DNA of 7,013 nucleotides, from assembly GCA_023435855.1 (NCBI GenBank), contig JAEZLG010000287.1:1-7013 (forward strand), in the 5' to 3' direction. The notes beneath the pieces are model-generated. The model saw only the letters and a list, made by a program, of their open reading frames with translations, did not search any database and was not told the origin of the DNA. Of the stretch, positions 1 to 6,700 are shown one piece after another. Source of the DNA: Bacillota bacterium (GTDB lineage Bacteria; Bacillota; Clostridia; Christensenellales; CAG-138). A program made the translations under genes and the position numbers. The stretch's first letter is position 1. Each line of letters begins with the position of its first letter.

Positions 1-557
1 TCATAGATGTGCTCACAAAACTCCCTCTCGAGGGGGAGGATGCTTTAACGATAAGCGTACTTCGGGAGCTATTTAAGCTTGAGACTGACGGTAAGAGCGT
101 CGGCCTGAAATCGGCCGACGATTCCGGCCCCCTTACACTCAACGTAGGCATTATGAATTGGGATGAAAAGGGCATAAGGGAGTTCACGCTCGACATCCGC
201 GCACCGATTACTTTACCGGAGACGCAGATTCTAAATAAGCTTGACAGCGGTTTTGCCGATGCGGGGCTTGTTCGGGACAGTTATAGCTACACCCCGGGGC
301 ATTATGTGGACCCCGAAAGCGAACTCGTGCAAAAGCTTTTAAAGGTATATGAAGAACGCGCAGGCGAATACCTGCCTCCGCTTAAAATCGGCGGCGGCAC
401 GTATGCCCGAGCCATAGAAAATGCCGTAGCATTTGGCTGCGAACGACCGGGTGTCGAAAACCCCGTGCATATGCCTAACGAGTTTATCAGCATCGAAGAC
501 CTCATGTTCAACACAAAAATGATGGCTGACGCCATCCTTGCGCTGGCTGCGAAGTAA
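1..557 (+). CDS. PepV/Sapep-type M20 dipeptidase, C-terminal part (5' end outside window)
   Basis: The reading frame is open from the left edge, so the GTG at 9 is an internal Val and the true start lies upstream. About 185 residues are visible, against roughly 450-470 for the PepV family. Numbering from that Val, GGGTYAR lies at 128-134 and is followed by VAFGCERPG and VHMPNE (His154, Glu158). This is the characteristic C-terminal block of PepV/Sapep metallopeptidases. In the family, the Arg after GGGTY is thought to help bind the substrate carboxylate and the late His is a zinc ligand. The earlier zinc ligands and the catalytic Glu would lie off the window. The visible part starts inside the lid domain and ends with the second half of the catalytic domain. 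Expected role: cytoplasmic zinc hydrolysis of dipeptides in peptide use. Some relatives are annotated as succinyl-diaminopimelate desuccinylase-like, but the motifs favour dipeptidase. The gene ends in TAA and is followed 20 bases later by a hairpin terminator, so it ends its transcription unit. Confidence 0.88.
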   Translation, partial: IDVLTKLPLEGEDALTISVLRELFKLETDGKSVGLKSADDSGPLTLNVGIMNWDEKGIREFTLDIRAPITLPETQILNKLDSGFADAGLVRDSYSYTPGHYVDPESELVQKLLKVYEERAGEYLPPLKIGGGTYARAIENAVAFGCERPGVENPVHMPNEFISIEDLMFNTKMMADAILALAAK

Positions 558-577
558 ATTTTCAAATAGCAATAATC

Positions 578-617
578 AGAGGCCGCAACGTCGTGACGTT
601 GCGGCCTCTAACTTTTA
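578..617 (+). terminator. Hairpin terminator after the dipeptidase gene
   Basis: A perfect 14-bp inverted repeat (578-591 and 596-609, arm AGAGGCCGCAACGT) encloses a CGTG tetraloop. It starts 20 bases after the dipeptidase stop codon. The following tract is weak for an intrinsic terminator (AACTTTTAG), so termination may be partial. Position and stem quality still make this the likely end of the dipeptidase transcript. Confidence 0.75.
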
Positions 618-650
618 GCTGTAAAAAATAAATCGCTAAAAATATCATAA

Positions 651-689
651 TGTAACTGCCCTGTAACCGGCATGGTTTATGATGTAAAC
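651..689 (+). promoter_or_regulatory. Candidate promoter/operator region: TGTAA direct repeats and overlapping dyad
   Basis: TGTAAC occurs at 651 and 662, and TGTAAA at 683. The start-to-start distances are 11 and 21 bases, about one and two helical turns. This spacing is usual for OmpR/PhoB-family response regulators, though the half-site matches no regulator I can name. Overlapping the last copy is a dyad GTTTA-TGATG-TAAAC (675-689). A -10-like TATGAT sits at 678-683, but no convincing -35 lies 17 bases upstream. The region is AT-rich and follows the terminator, so a promoter for the surface-protein gene must be hereabouts or slightly downstream. The exact elements are inference. Confidence 0.35.
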
Positions 690-714
690 ACAGATTAGTA
701 ATTATTGTTAAAAG

Positions 715-728
715 GCGTTGGAAAACGC
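715..728 (+). other. Small GNRA-capped hairpin in the leader of the surface-protein gene
   Basis: GCGTT-GGAA-AACGC forms a 5-bp stem closed by a GGAA loop, which fits the stable GNRA tetraloop class. It lies about 70 bases before the start codon, and a possible second short stem follows (GCCG at 733-736 with CGGC at 746-749). If transcription begins upstream of 715, this is a structured 5' untranslated region. I do not recognise a known riboswitch class. Confidence 0.35.
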
Positions 729-796
729 ACCCGCCGTATAACACGCGGCAACAGAAATTACACCAAGAAAGCTTTTACGAAAGAGAGATAAATATT

Positions 797-3583
797 ATGT
801 TGAAGAGAGTATTGGGCTTATTGATAGCCATCCTGATGTTGACGCAACCGCTATATGCGATTGCGCAGGCAGAAGGGGAGCTCCCCGTCGTCGGCGGAGA
901 GATTAAGGACCCCGAGCCTAGCATAACGCCTGCGGCAGAAATCACTGATGAGCCGGGTGTTGAGTTTGAGCTGCAGGGCAGGCACCCGCATACGACTCCG
1001 ACCCCAATCCCAACCCCAACCCCGGCCCCTTCCTATACAGTTAAATATCACTACAATTATCCGGACGGCGGCAACGGCGTAAGCGAGACTACATACAATT
1101 CCGCCACAATCACGTTGGAATCGCCACCGACTTATCCTCAAGGATATACTTTCCTGGGCTGGTCAAGGAGCGGGAGCGGTTCAGCGCCCTATTATGAAGA
1201 AGGTGCCTCCTATATAATTACGGAGAATGGTACCATCCATTTCTACGGGCAATGGCAGGTCAGCACCTACACCGTTACCTTTACGGCGGGCGCTAACGGC
1301 AGCCTTTCGGGAAGCTCTTCGTCCATCGTCAACTACAATACTCCGTGGAGCAATATTGCGGTACCTACGCCAAATGGCAATACCGGCTATGCGTTTAAAG
1401 AGTGGTCTCCTTCGCTTCCCGCGGGCAGTGACAAGATTACAACTGATTTAAGCTTCACGGCAAGCTTTGAGCCGATTTCGTACAACATCAATTACAACCT
1501 CGATGGCGGTACGAACAATGGCTCGAACCCTTCCACTTACACCGTAGAATCCTCCGTTATGCTTTCAGACCCCACCAAAGTTGGATATAGGTTTATTGAA
1601 TGGCAGGAAAACGGTATTTCAACCACGGGCATCCCCGCCGGGTCAACCGGTGCAAAAACATTTACCGCCATTTGGGGGATAGATGAATACACATTGAGCT
1701 ATAATCTCAACGGCGCTGCCGGTACCCCACCCGCATCGACAACACTTGCAAACGGCACAACGGTATCCGGTCTTGCAGGCCTGCCTGCAGGCATTGTATA
1801 CCCGGGCTATACATTTGATGGCTGGAGCCTTACCCCCGGCGGTTCTAAGGTAACCTCCGTAACGATACAGGACTCCGATATTGAACTGTATGCGCGTTGG
1901 AATGCGGAAACCTACACACTGTTTTACAATAGAAACGGCGGCATCGGGGGGGTTCCCGCTGCAGTCGGCGGCTATACAATCGGCCAAACGGTGACATCTT
2001 TTGCAGCAAAACCCTACAGCCTCTTTAAACAAGGTTATACATTCCTTGGTTGGGGCACTTCGACAAACAGCGGTGTGGTCGAATCCGTCACGTTTGGAAC
2101 CTCAAACATCACACTTTATGCGCAGTGGCAGATCAACACCTACACCGTGAAATTCTTTGGTAGGTATGGAGAATTGCTTAAAACGGAGGCCGTAAACTTC
2201 GGCGGCAGCGCCACGCCTCCGGCTACTGATATTTATAACGGTTTCGGGTTCATGTCGTGGTTCCCAAGCTACACAAATATAAACTGGAATACCAACGTGT
2301 ATGGCTTGTGGCTTCCCATTCCTTATAACATCACTTACGGTGGGGTAGAAGGTGCAGTAAACCCCAACCTACCGGTATACAACGTACTCTTCCCGACAAT
2401 CACACTTAATAATCCCCAAAAGCCGGGTTACGTGTTCACCGGCTGGGAGCCCGAGGGCATCATCCCTCACGGCAGTACGGGTAATAAGCACTTCGTCGCT
2501 ACTTGGGAAGCGGATACGGATAATGACGGCGTTGCCGACAAAGACGAATTCCGCGTCACCTACGACTTAAACAGCGGCAGCGGCACGACCCCCGTAGATA
2601 CCTACCTTTACAGCGGCATCAGCCCGCAGTCCACATTCACCGCAGCTTCGCAGGGCGATATCAATCGTTTCGGCTACACGTTCCTCGGTTGGGATAAAGA
2701 TGGGAGTGCAGCGACAGCAAGTATTGCGGCAGGTACCGAAGGTAATACCATCAACGCAACCACCGGCAATGTAGAGCTGTATGCGATATGGCAGTTAAAC
2801 CAGTACACCATCACCTACGCCGGTCTCGCGGGCTCGAGCTTTGCGACGACCAACCCCAACGTTACAACGTTTAGTGTTGAAACACCGACCTTTACCATCA
2901 CTAACCCGACAAGACCCGGCTATACCTTTAACGGTTGGACAGGAACAGGCCTTAGCACCAATACGAACAGTATAACGATCGAAAGCGGAAGCACGGGCGA
3001 CAGGACTTACACCGCGACATGGTCGATTAACTTCATCCCGGCGACTGTAACCCCGACCCCGATTGTGACGCCTGTCCCCCCCGTCGTACCGGCTCCCGTG
3101 ACACCGGTTCCTACAACCACACCCGCACCTACCGCGAGCCCGACGCCGGAGCTCACAACCATCCCCGAGGAGAGCACACCCTTGAATCCCTCGCCCGACG
3201 TCGGCCTTACGGAGATTCCCGATGAGGAAGTGCCGCTTGCGGCACAGCCCGAAACCCCGGACGTTTTGACGCTCGTGAACCTTATTGCCATGGTGCTTAC
3301 TGTGGTTGGTGCGGTCATCGTGCTGCTCAAGAAGTCTAAGAAGGATGAGGAGACAGGAAAAGAAGAAAGCGGCTTCAAGCGCACCGGCACCAAAGTGATA
3401 TCCCTTATTGCCGCCGCGGGAGCTGTAGCATACTTCTTCCTCACCCAGCCGCTCAATGGTTTGGATATCTGGGATAAATACTCCATCTGGCAGCTTGTTA
3501 TATTCGCGGTGGGCGCAGTAATGGCAATCGCTGCACACACGAAAAAGAAAGCGCAGGAAAAAGCGGAAAACGCCGATGCGTAA
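797..3583 (+). CDS. Secreted InlB/Listeria-Bacteroides-repeat surface protein with three-helix C-terminal membrane anchor
   Basis: A complete 928-residue protein. Residues 1-25 form a signal peptide (Lys-Arg, hydrophobic core, likely cleavage after AIAQA). Residues 65-79 are a short Thr-Pro stalk. Residues 80-743 hold nine InlB B-repeat/Flg_new-type units, each opening with Tyr-hydrophobic strands and carrying a G-Y-x-F-x-x-W core such as GYTFLGW, then ending in an aromatic strand such as LYAQW. An EF-hand-like loop lies at 573-584. Residues 748-822 are a Pro/Thr/Glu-rich stalk. Hydrophobic helices follow at about 823-844, 865-883 and 896-913, with a Lys/Glu-rich loop between the first two and a Lys-rich tail. 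Positive-inside charge predicts repeats outside, loop and tail in the cytoplasm. There is no LPXTG motif, so it is not a sortase substrate. The ATG at 797 is chosen because it gives the signal peptide at the very N-terminus, with purine-rich AAGAGAG nine bases upstream. The gene ends with tandem in-frame TAATAA. Likely role: surface stalk or adhesin; the ligand is unknown. Confidence 0.88.
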   Translation: MLKRVLGLLIAILMLTQPLYAIAQAEGELPVVGGEIKDPEPSITPAAEITDEPGVEFELQGRHPHTTPTPIPTPTPAPSYTVKYHYNYPDGGNGVSETTYNSATITLESPPTYPQGYTFLGWSRSGSGSAPYYEEGASYIITENGTIHFYGQWQVSTYTVTFTAGANGSLSGSSSSIVNYNTPWSNIAVPTPNGNTGYAFKEWSPSLPAGSDKITTDLSFTASFEPISYNINYNLDGGTNNGSNPSTYTVESSVMLSDPTKVGYRFIEWQENGISTTGIPAGSTGAKTFTAIWGIDEYTLSYNLNGAAGTPPASTTLANGTTVSGLAGLPAGIVYPGYTFDGWSLTPGGSKVTSVTIQDSDIELYARWNAETYTLFYNRNGGIGGVPAAVGGYTIGQTVTSFAAKPYSLFKQGYTFLGWGTSTNSGVVESVTFGTSNITLYAQWQINTYTVKFFGRYGELLKTEAVNFGGSATPPATDIYNGFGFMSWFPSYTNINWNTNVYGLWLPIPYNITYGGVEGAVNPNLPVYNVLFPTITLNNPQKPGYVFTGWEPEGIIPHGSTGNKHFVATWEADTDNDGVADKDEFRVTYDLNSGSGTTPVDTYLYSGISPQSTFTAASQGDINRFGYTFLGWDKDGSAATASIAAGTEGNTINATTGNVELYAIWQLNQYTITYAGLAGSSFATTNPNVTTFSVETPTFTITNPTRPGYTFNGWTGTGLSTNTNSITIESGSTGDRTYTATWSINFIPATVTPTPIVTPVPPVVPAPVTPVPTTTPAPTASPTPELTTIPEESTPLNPSPDVGLTEIPDEEVPLAAQPETPDVLTLVNLIAMVLTVVGAVIVLLKKSKKDEETGKEESGFKRTGTKVISLIAAAGAVAYFFLTQPLNGLDIWDKYSIWQLVIFAVGAVMAIAAHTKKKAQEKAENADA
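995..1030 (+). repeat. N-terminal Thr-Pro stalk coding repeat (C-rich)
   Basis: This encodes TPTPIPTPTPAP (residues 67-78), a stiff extended spacer between the mature N-terminus and the first InlB-like repeat. It is written almost entirely with ACC and CCA/CCG codons. This makes the coding strand a run of C4-AA blocks and the opposite strand G-rich. Confidence 0.8.
1002..1029 (-). other. Potential G-quadruplex motif on the template strand
   Basis: On the - strand this segment has five G-runs of 4, 4, 4, 3 and 4 bases with loops of only 2-3 bases (GGGGCCGGGGTTGGGG, then TTGGGATTGGGG). Short loops and more than four tracts satisfy the usual G-quadruplex pattern. It lies in the template strand of the surface-protein gene, about 205 bases inside the coding region. 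Folding and any effect on transcription are inference. Confidence 0.5.
1034..3025 (+). repeat. Array of nine InlB/Listeria-Bacteroides-type repeats, mixed subtypes
   Basis: Unit boundaries in protein residues are roughly 80-154, 158-226, 229-294, 298-369, 373-445, 449-507, 510-571, 586-666 and 670-743. Units 1, 4, 5 and 8 share GYTFLGW or GYTFDGW followed by a final LYAxW or FYGQW strand. Units 3, 7 and 9 form a second subtype with an NP-x-x-Y/F start, a P-T/Q-x-x-GY core and a GSTG turn before the last strand. Unit 2 is a short form with a SLSGSSSSIV strand, and unit 6 is a divergent form (LLKTEAVNFGG, GFGFMSW). Codons differ widely between copies of the same motif (GYTFLGW at 1142, 2033 and 2672), so the duplications look old. 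The family is known to fold as small beta domains strung in rods on bacterial surfaces. Confidence 0.85.
2513..2548 (+). other. EF-hand/thrombospondin-type calcium loop between repeats 7 and 8
   Basis: Residues 573-584 read DTDNDGVADKDE. The Asp at 1, 3 and 5, Gly at 6, Asp at 9 and Glu at 12 of the loop match the canonical 12-residue calcium-binding pattern, as in thrombospondin type 3 and dockerin-like loops. It occupies the linker between two repeats and occurs only once. Calcium binding is expected from the motif; a role in rigidifying the rod is inference. Confidence 0.7.
3041..3262 (+). repeat. C-terminal Pro/Thr-rich stalk
   Basis: Encodes residues 749-822, dominated by TPTP, PVPP and PAPT patterns that turn acidic towards the end (PEESTP, IPDEEVP). 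It separates the last repeat from the first membrane helix. Such regions typically span the cell wall in Gram-positive surface proteins. The Thr/Ser-rich content would allow O-glycosylation, which cannot be judged from sequence. Confidence 0.75.
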
Positions 3584-3602
3584 TAAGTAAGACACAAAGT
3601 CT

Positions 3603-3633
3603 AAAGCGGCTCCGGTTCACCGGGGCCGCTTTT
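3603..3633 (+). terminator. Terminator between the two convergent genes, possibly bidirectional
   Basis: A 13-bp stem (3603-3615 with 3620-3632, one G-U pair on the + strand) encloses a TTCA loop. It has AAA at its left base and runs into TTTT on the right. It begins 20 bases after the surface-protein stop codon. On the + strand this is a normal intrinsic terminator. On the - strand the hairpin also ends in TTT, but the tract is shorter, so it may additionally stop transcripts of the permease gene arriving from the right. Confidence 0.8.
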
Positions 3634-3658
3634 ATGTACTAAAGTGTTCGATGTGATT

Positions 3659-3698
3659 TAGGTTGGCAGAAATTGCTGCATGCAAACCTAGGCTGCCA
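3659..3698. repeat. Interleaved inverted repeats in the convergent intergenic region
   Basis: TAGGTT (3659-3664) pairs with AACCTA (3685-3690), and TGGCAG (3664-3669) pairs with CTGCCA (3693-3698). The order A-B-A'-B' means the two stems are mutually exclusive or form a pseudoknot. The loop contains the palindrome TGCATGCA (3677-3684), and CCTAGG spans 3687-3692. No T-tract follows on either strand, so it is not a standard terminator. It lies just beyond the permease stop codon. Confidence 0.4.
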
Positions 3699-3703
3699 TT
3701 ACC

Positions 3704-6700
3704 TTACTCTACGCTCTTGAGTGAGGATACCATGTCGATCTTTTTAAAATGCCCGAGCATAAAAAGATTCACGAGCATGGCAAAAAGAAGCGTCAGTATG
3801 GCGGAATAAAGGTAGGTATTTGGGAGAATGTCGCGGCTGAACATCATCATGTTCACCTCGGTTGTAATAAGCACGTAACGCTCAAGTCCCACGCCCATCA
3901 AAAGCCCCGCACCGATGCCGAGCAAGGTAAGCCACACGTTTTCACGGTAGATGTAGGCCGCGAGCTCCTTGTTGTAAAAACCGAGCACCTTCAAAGTAGC
4001 GAGCTCACGCGAGCGCTCTTCAAGATTAATGGTATTGAGGCTAAACAGCACCACGAACACCAGTGCTGCTGCAGAAATTATGAGCACCCATATGATGGTG
4101 TTCATTGCGTTCATCACCTTTTGCATGTTGCTTCGAGCAAGGGTTGAAGATGTTACGGCGCTAACGCCGTCCAAATTTAACAGCCGCTCGGAAAGCGCTG
4201 TTACACCTTCGGTGTTCAAAAGGCGCAAGAGCAAAGCATTTTCCTTTGCGGGCTCACGAAACACCCTTTCGTAAAGAGCGGGGCTTATGTAAATGTAGTG
4301 CGCCAAATAGTTCTCGGCAATTCCGCTTACCGTAAAGGTAAAGCGTTGTCCGTCACCGTCGACAGCGGTAAAGGAATCTCCTATGCCGACCGAAAGTATG
4401 TCTGCAAGTTTCTCGGTTATAATAACACCATCGTCGCCGACCGTAAGCGGCGTTTTGCTTTCACGCTCACGTAAGCATAAGACCTCGTTAAACGCCTCCT
4501 GCGACAAAGGAGAGGTGAGCACGGCGGTCACAATGGCTCCGTTCTCCGTTACGTCCATATTTTTTTGTGCGATAGGTGCGCTCAGCGCTATGTCCGGCTC
4601 TTCTTGAAGTGCCTTGTAAAGGCGCCTAAAATCAGCATCTGAAAGATCCTTGTTCAGAGCAATCTTCATGTCGTAAAGCTGAAGTTCTTCAAACTGCTTG
4701 GGAATGATAAGTTTGATGGCGTCATTGAGCCCAAAGCCCGTAAACATCAGCGCCGTGCACGCAGCAACGCCAAAAACGGTCATCGACAAACGCTTTTTGT
4801 AGCGGAACAGGTTTCTTAGCGACACCTTTTCACTAAAGCTCACGCGCTTCCATAAAAATGGAATGCGCTCAAGTAGAATGCGTTTACCCGGCTTTGGCGA
4901 CTGCGCGCGTATGAGCTCCGCGGGCACGCTTCTAAGGCTCTTGAGGCATACGAGATACGCGGGCAGCACGGCGCTCAAGACTGCGACGAGCACCGAAAGC
5001 ACCATGAGTGTAAAATCGTATTGTATTTTAAGCTCAGGAAGCGTGTACATGATTGTGTAAGCATCAAATACGATGCGCGGAAACAGCACAGGTCCGAAAA
5101 GTGCACCCAATGCGCAACCCAAAATGGACGCTGTTGCCGCATAGAGCAAATAATTCATGGCGATGGCAACTTTAGAATAGCCGAGTGATTTGAGTGTGCC
5201 GATTTGGGAGCGGTCGCTGTCCACAAGCCTTGTCATGGACGTCATAACGACCAAGGCCACAACGAGGAAGAACACCGCGGGCACTACTTGGCTTAAAGCA
5301 TCCATGCGCTCCGTATCTTGCTCGAAGCTGTTAAAGCCCAAGTTTTCATCCTGATCCAGCACATACCATTCAGGAATCTTTAGGTCACGAAGCGCCTGCT
5401 CACCATCCGAGATTTCCTCTTTTGCATCCCGAAGCTCAACCGTAGCTTCCGCGCTTTTTTCAACGTACTCCGCATTGCCGTCGGAATATTCTTTTTCGCC
5501 GTCGAACAACTCCTCTTTGGCATCGTCAAGTTCCGTTTGACCTTCACGCTCTGCTTTTATAAGCTTCCTTTCGTTTTTTGCAAGCGTCTCTTTCGCTTCG
5601 TCGAGCTCTTGCTTTGCCTCGTCGAGCTTTTGTTTAGCCTCGCTTAACTGCGCGTTTGCCTCTTGCCTTGCGGCATTCAACTGTGCTGTACCGCGGTCGA
5701 GCTCTTGCTTTGCCGCATCAAGCTGCTGCTTATTTTGCGCTAAGGAAACTTGAAAGCCGTTTACGGCTTGTGACACTTGGTCATAAGATATATATCCGGC
5801 CGAATAGGCGTATAGTGCGGATGCAAGCTGCGGATCGATTGCCTCTGCAGCCGGTGCGAGAACGCCTATTGCTGCGGGTGTATCAGGCGTTTCGCCACTT
5901 CCGAGTGCTGCATTAAGTGCACTTTGATACTCCGCCGCCTCTTCATACGCGGCAAGGCCGCTTTGATACTGTGCTGTTCCCCGGCGCAATTGGCGCTCGG
6001 CGTCATTTAACTGCAAGGCTACATCCTGCATCGAGATTTCGTATTCTAAAAGGCCCGCCTCATATTCCTTAAGCCCTTCCTCATATTGCCTGCGGCCTTT
6101 TCTTAGTTTTGCCTTTGCATCTGCAATCTCGTTTTCAAAGTTTGTCTTTCCTTCACGATACTCCGCCCAACCGTCATTTAACTCTACTCGGGCGTCAAGC
6201 AACTCCTGCTTAGCGTCAGCCAACTCCCGTTCTGCATCGGCGACTTCCTTTTTGGCATCAGCAATTTCTTTCTCGCCATCTGAAACAATCTCAGAATAGC
6301 GTATCTTACTGCGTCCGATGCCTGCAATTTCAAGCGTATCCTCGATGGGGGAGAGGAGTTCCTCGTAAGCGGCGGAGTAACGGTCGAGCGAAATGTCTTT
6401 CTCAACTGCAAGGTTCAGCTCCGTATATACGGAATAGGCGAAGTCGGAGAAAGGAATAAAGCAGTATGCGTCGGTCGCACCACTTCCCACGGTGCTTGCA
6501 CCGCGGTCGAAGGAGATATATAGAGGGGATTTTGCAATGCCCACAACGGTAAAGCTGTCGGTATGGATTATATCCATAAGTTCTTCACCGTCGCCTGCGG
6601 TAAACTGTACCGTGTCACCCACATGAATGTCGGTTTTAACCATAAAATGCGGATCCATCAGGCATTCGCCGCTTTTTTGCGGCATGCGTCCCTCCAAAAG

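Noticed and set aside
9..11. GTG as the start codon of the dipeptidase gene
   Set aside because: The frame is open to the left edge and the protein would lack the N-terminal half of the M20 catalytic domain, so this is an internal Val.
737..742. TATAAC as the -10 box of the surface-protein promoter
   Set aside because: The nearest -35-like TTGGAA (718-723) is only 13 bases away and TTGTTA (705-710) is 26 bases away; neither spacing is workable.
690..796. Cyclic-di-GMP or other known riboswitch in the surface-protein leader
   Set aside because: Apart from a GNRA-capped hairpin I see none of the conserved cores of classes I know, so no assignment is justified.
3200..3583. Sortase LPXTG anchor at the C-terminus of the surface protein
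   Set aside because: No LPXTG-like motif precedes the first helix, and two more helices follow, which does not fit a sorting signal.
2795..3597. Two long open frames on the - strand under the surface-protein gene
   Set aside because: They are antisense to the C-terminal repeats, stalk and anchor, overlap each other, and are rich in Cys/Arg/Gly or Thr/Gly runs explained by the reverse complement of Pro/Thr codons.
5656..5916. Open frame on the + strand opposite the permease coiled coil
   Set aside because: It is antisense to a well-supported coding region, with Leu/Arg-rich composition expected from reversed Glu/Ala/Lys codons and no ribosome binding site.
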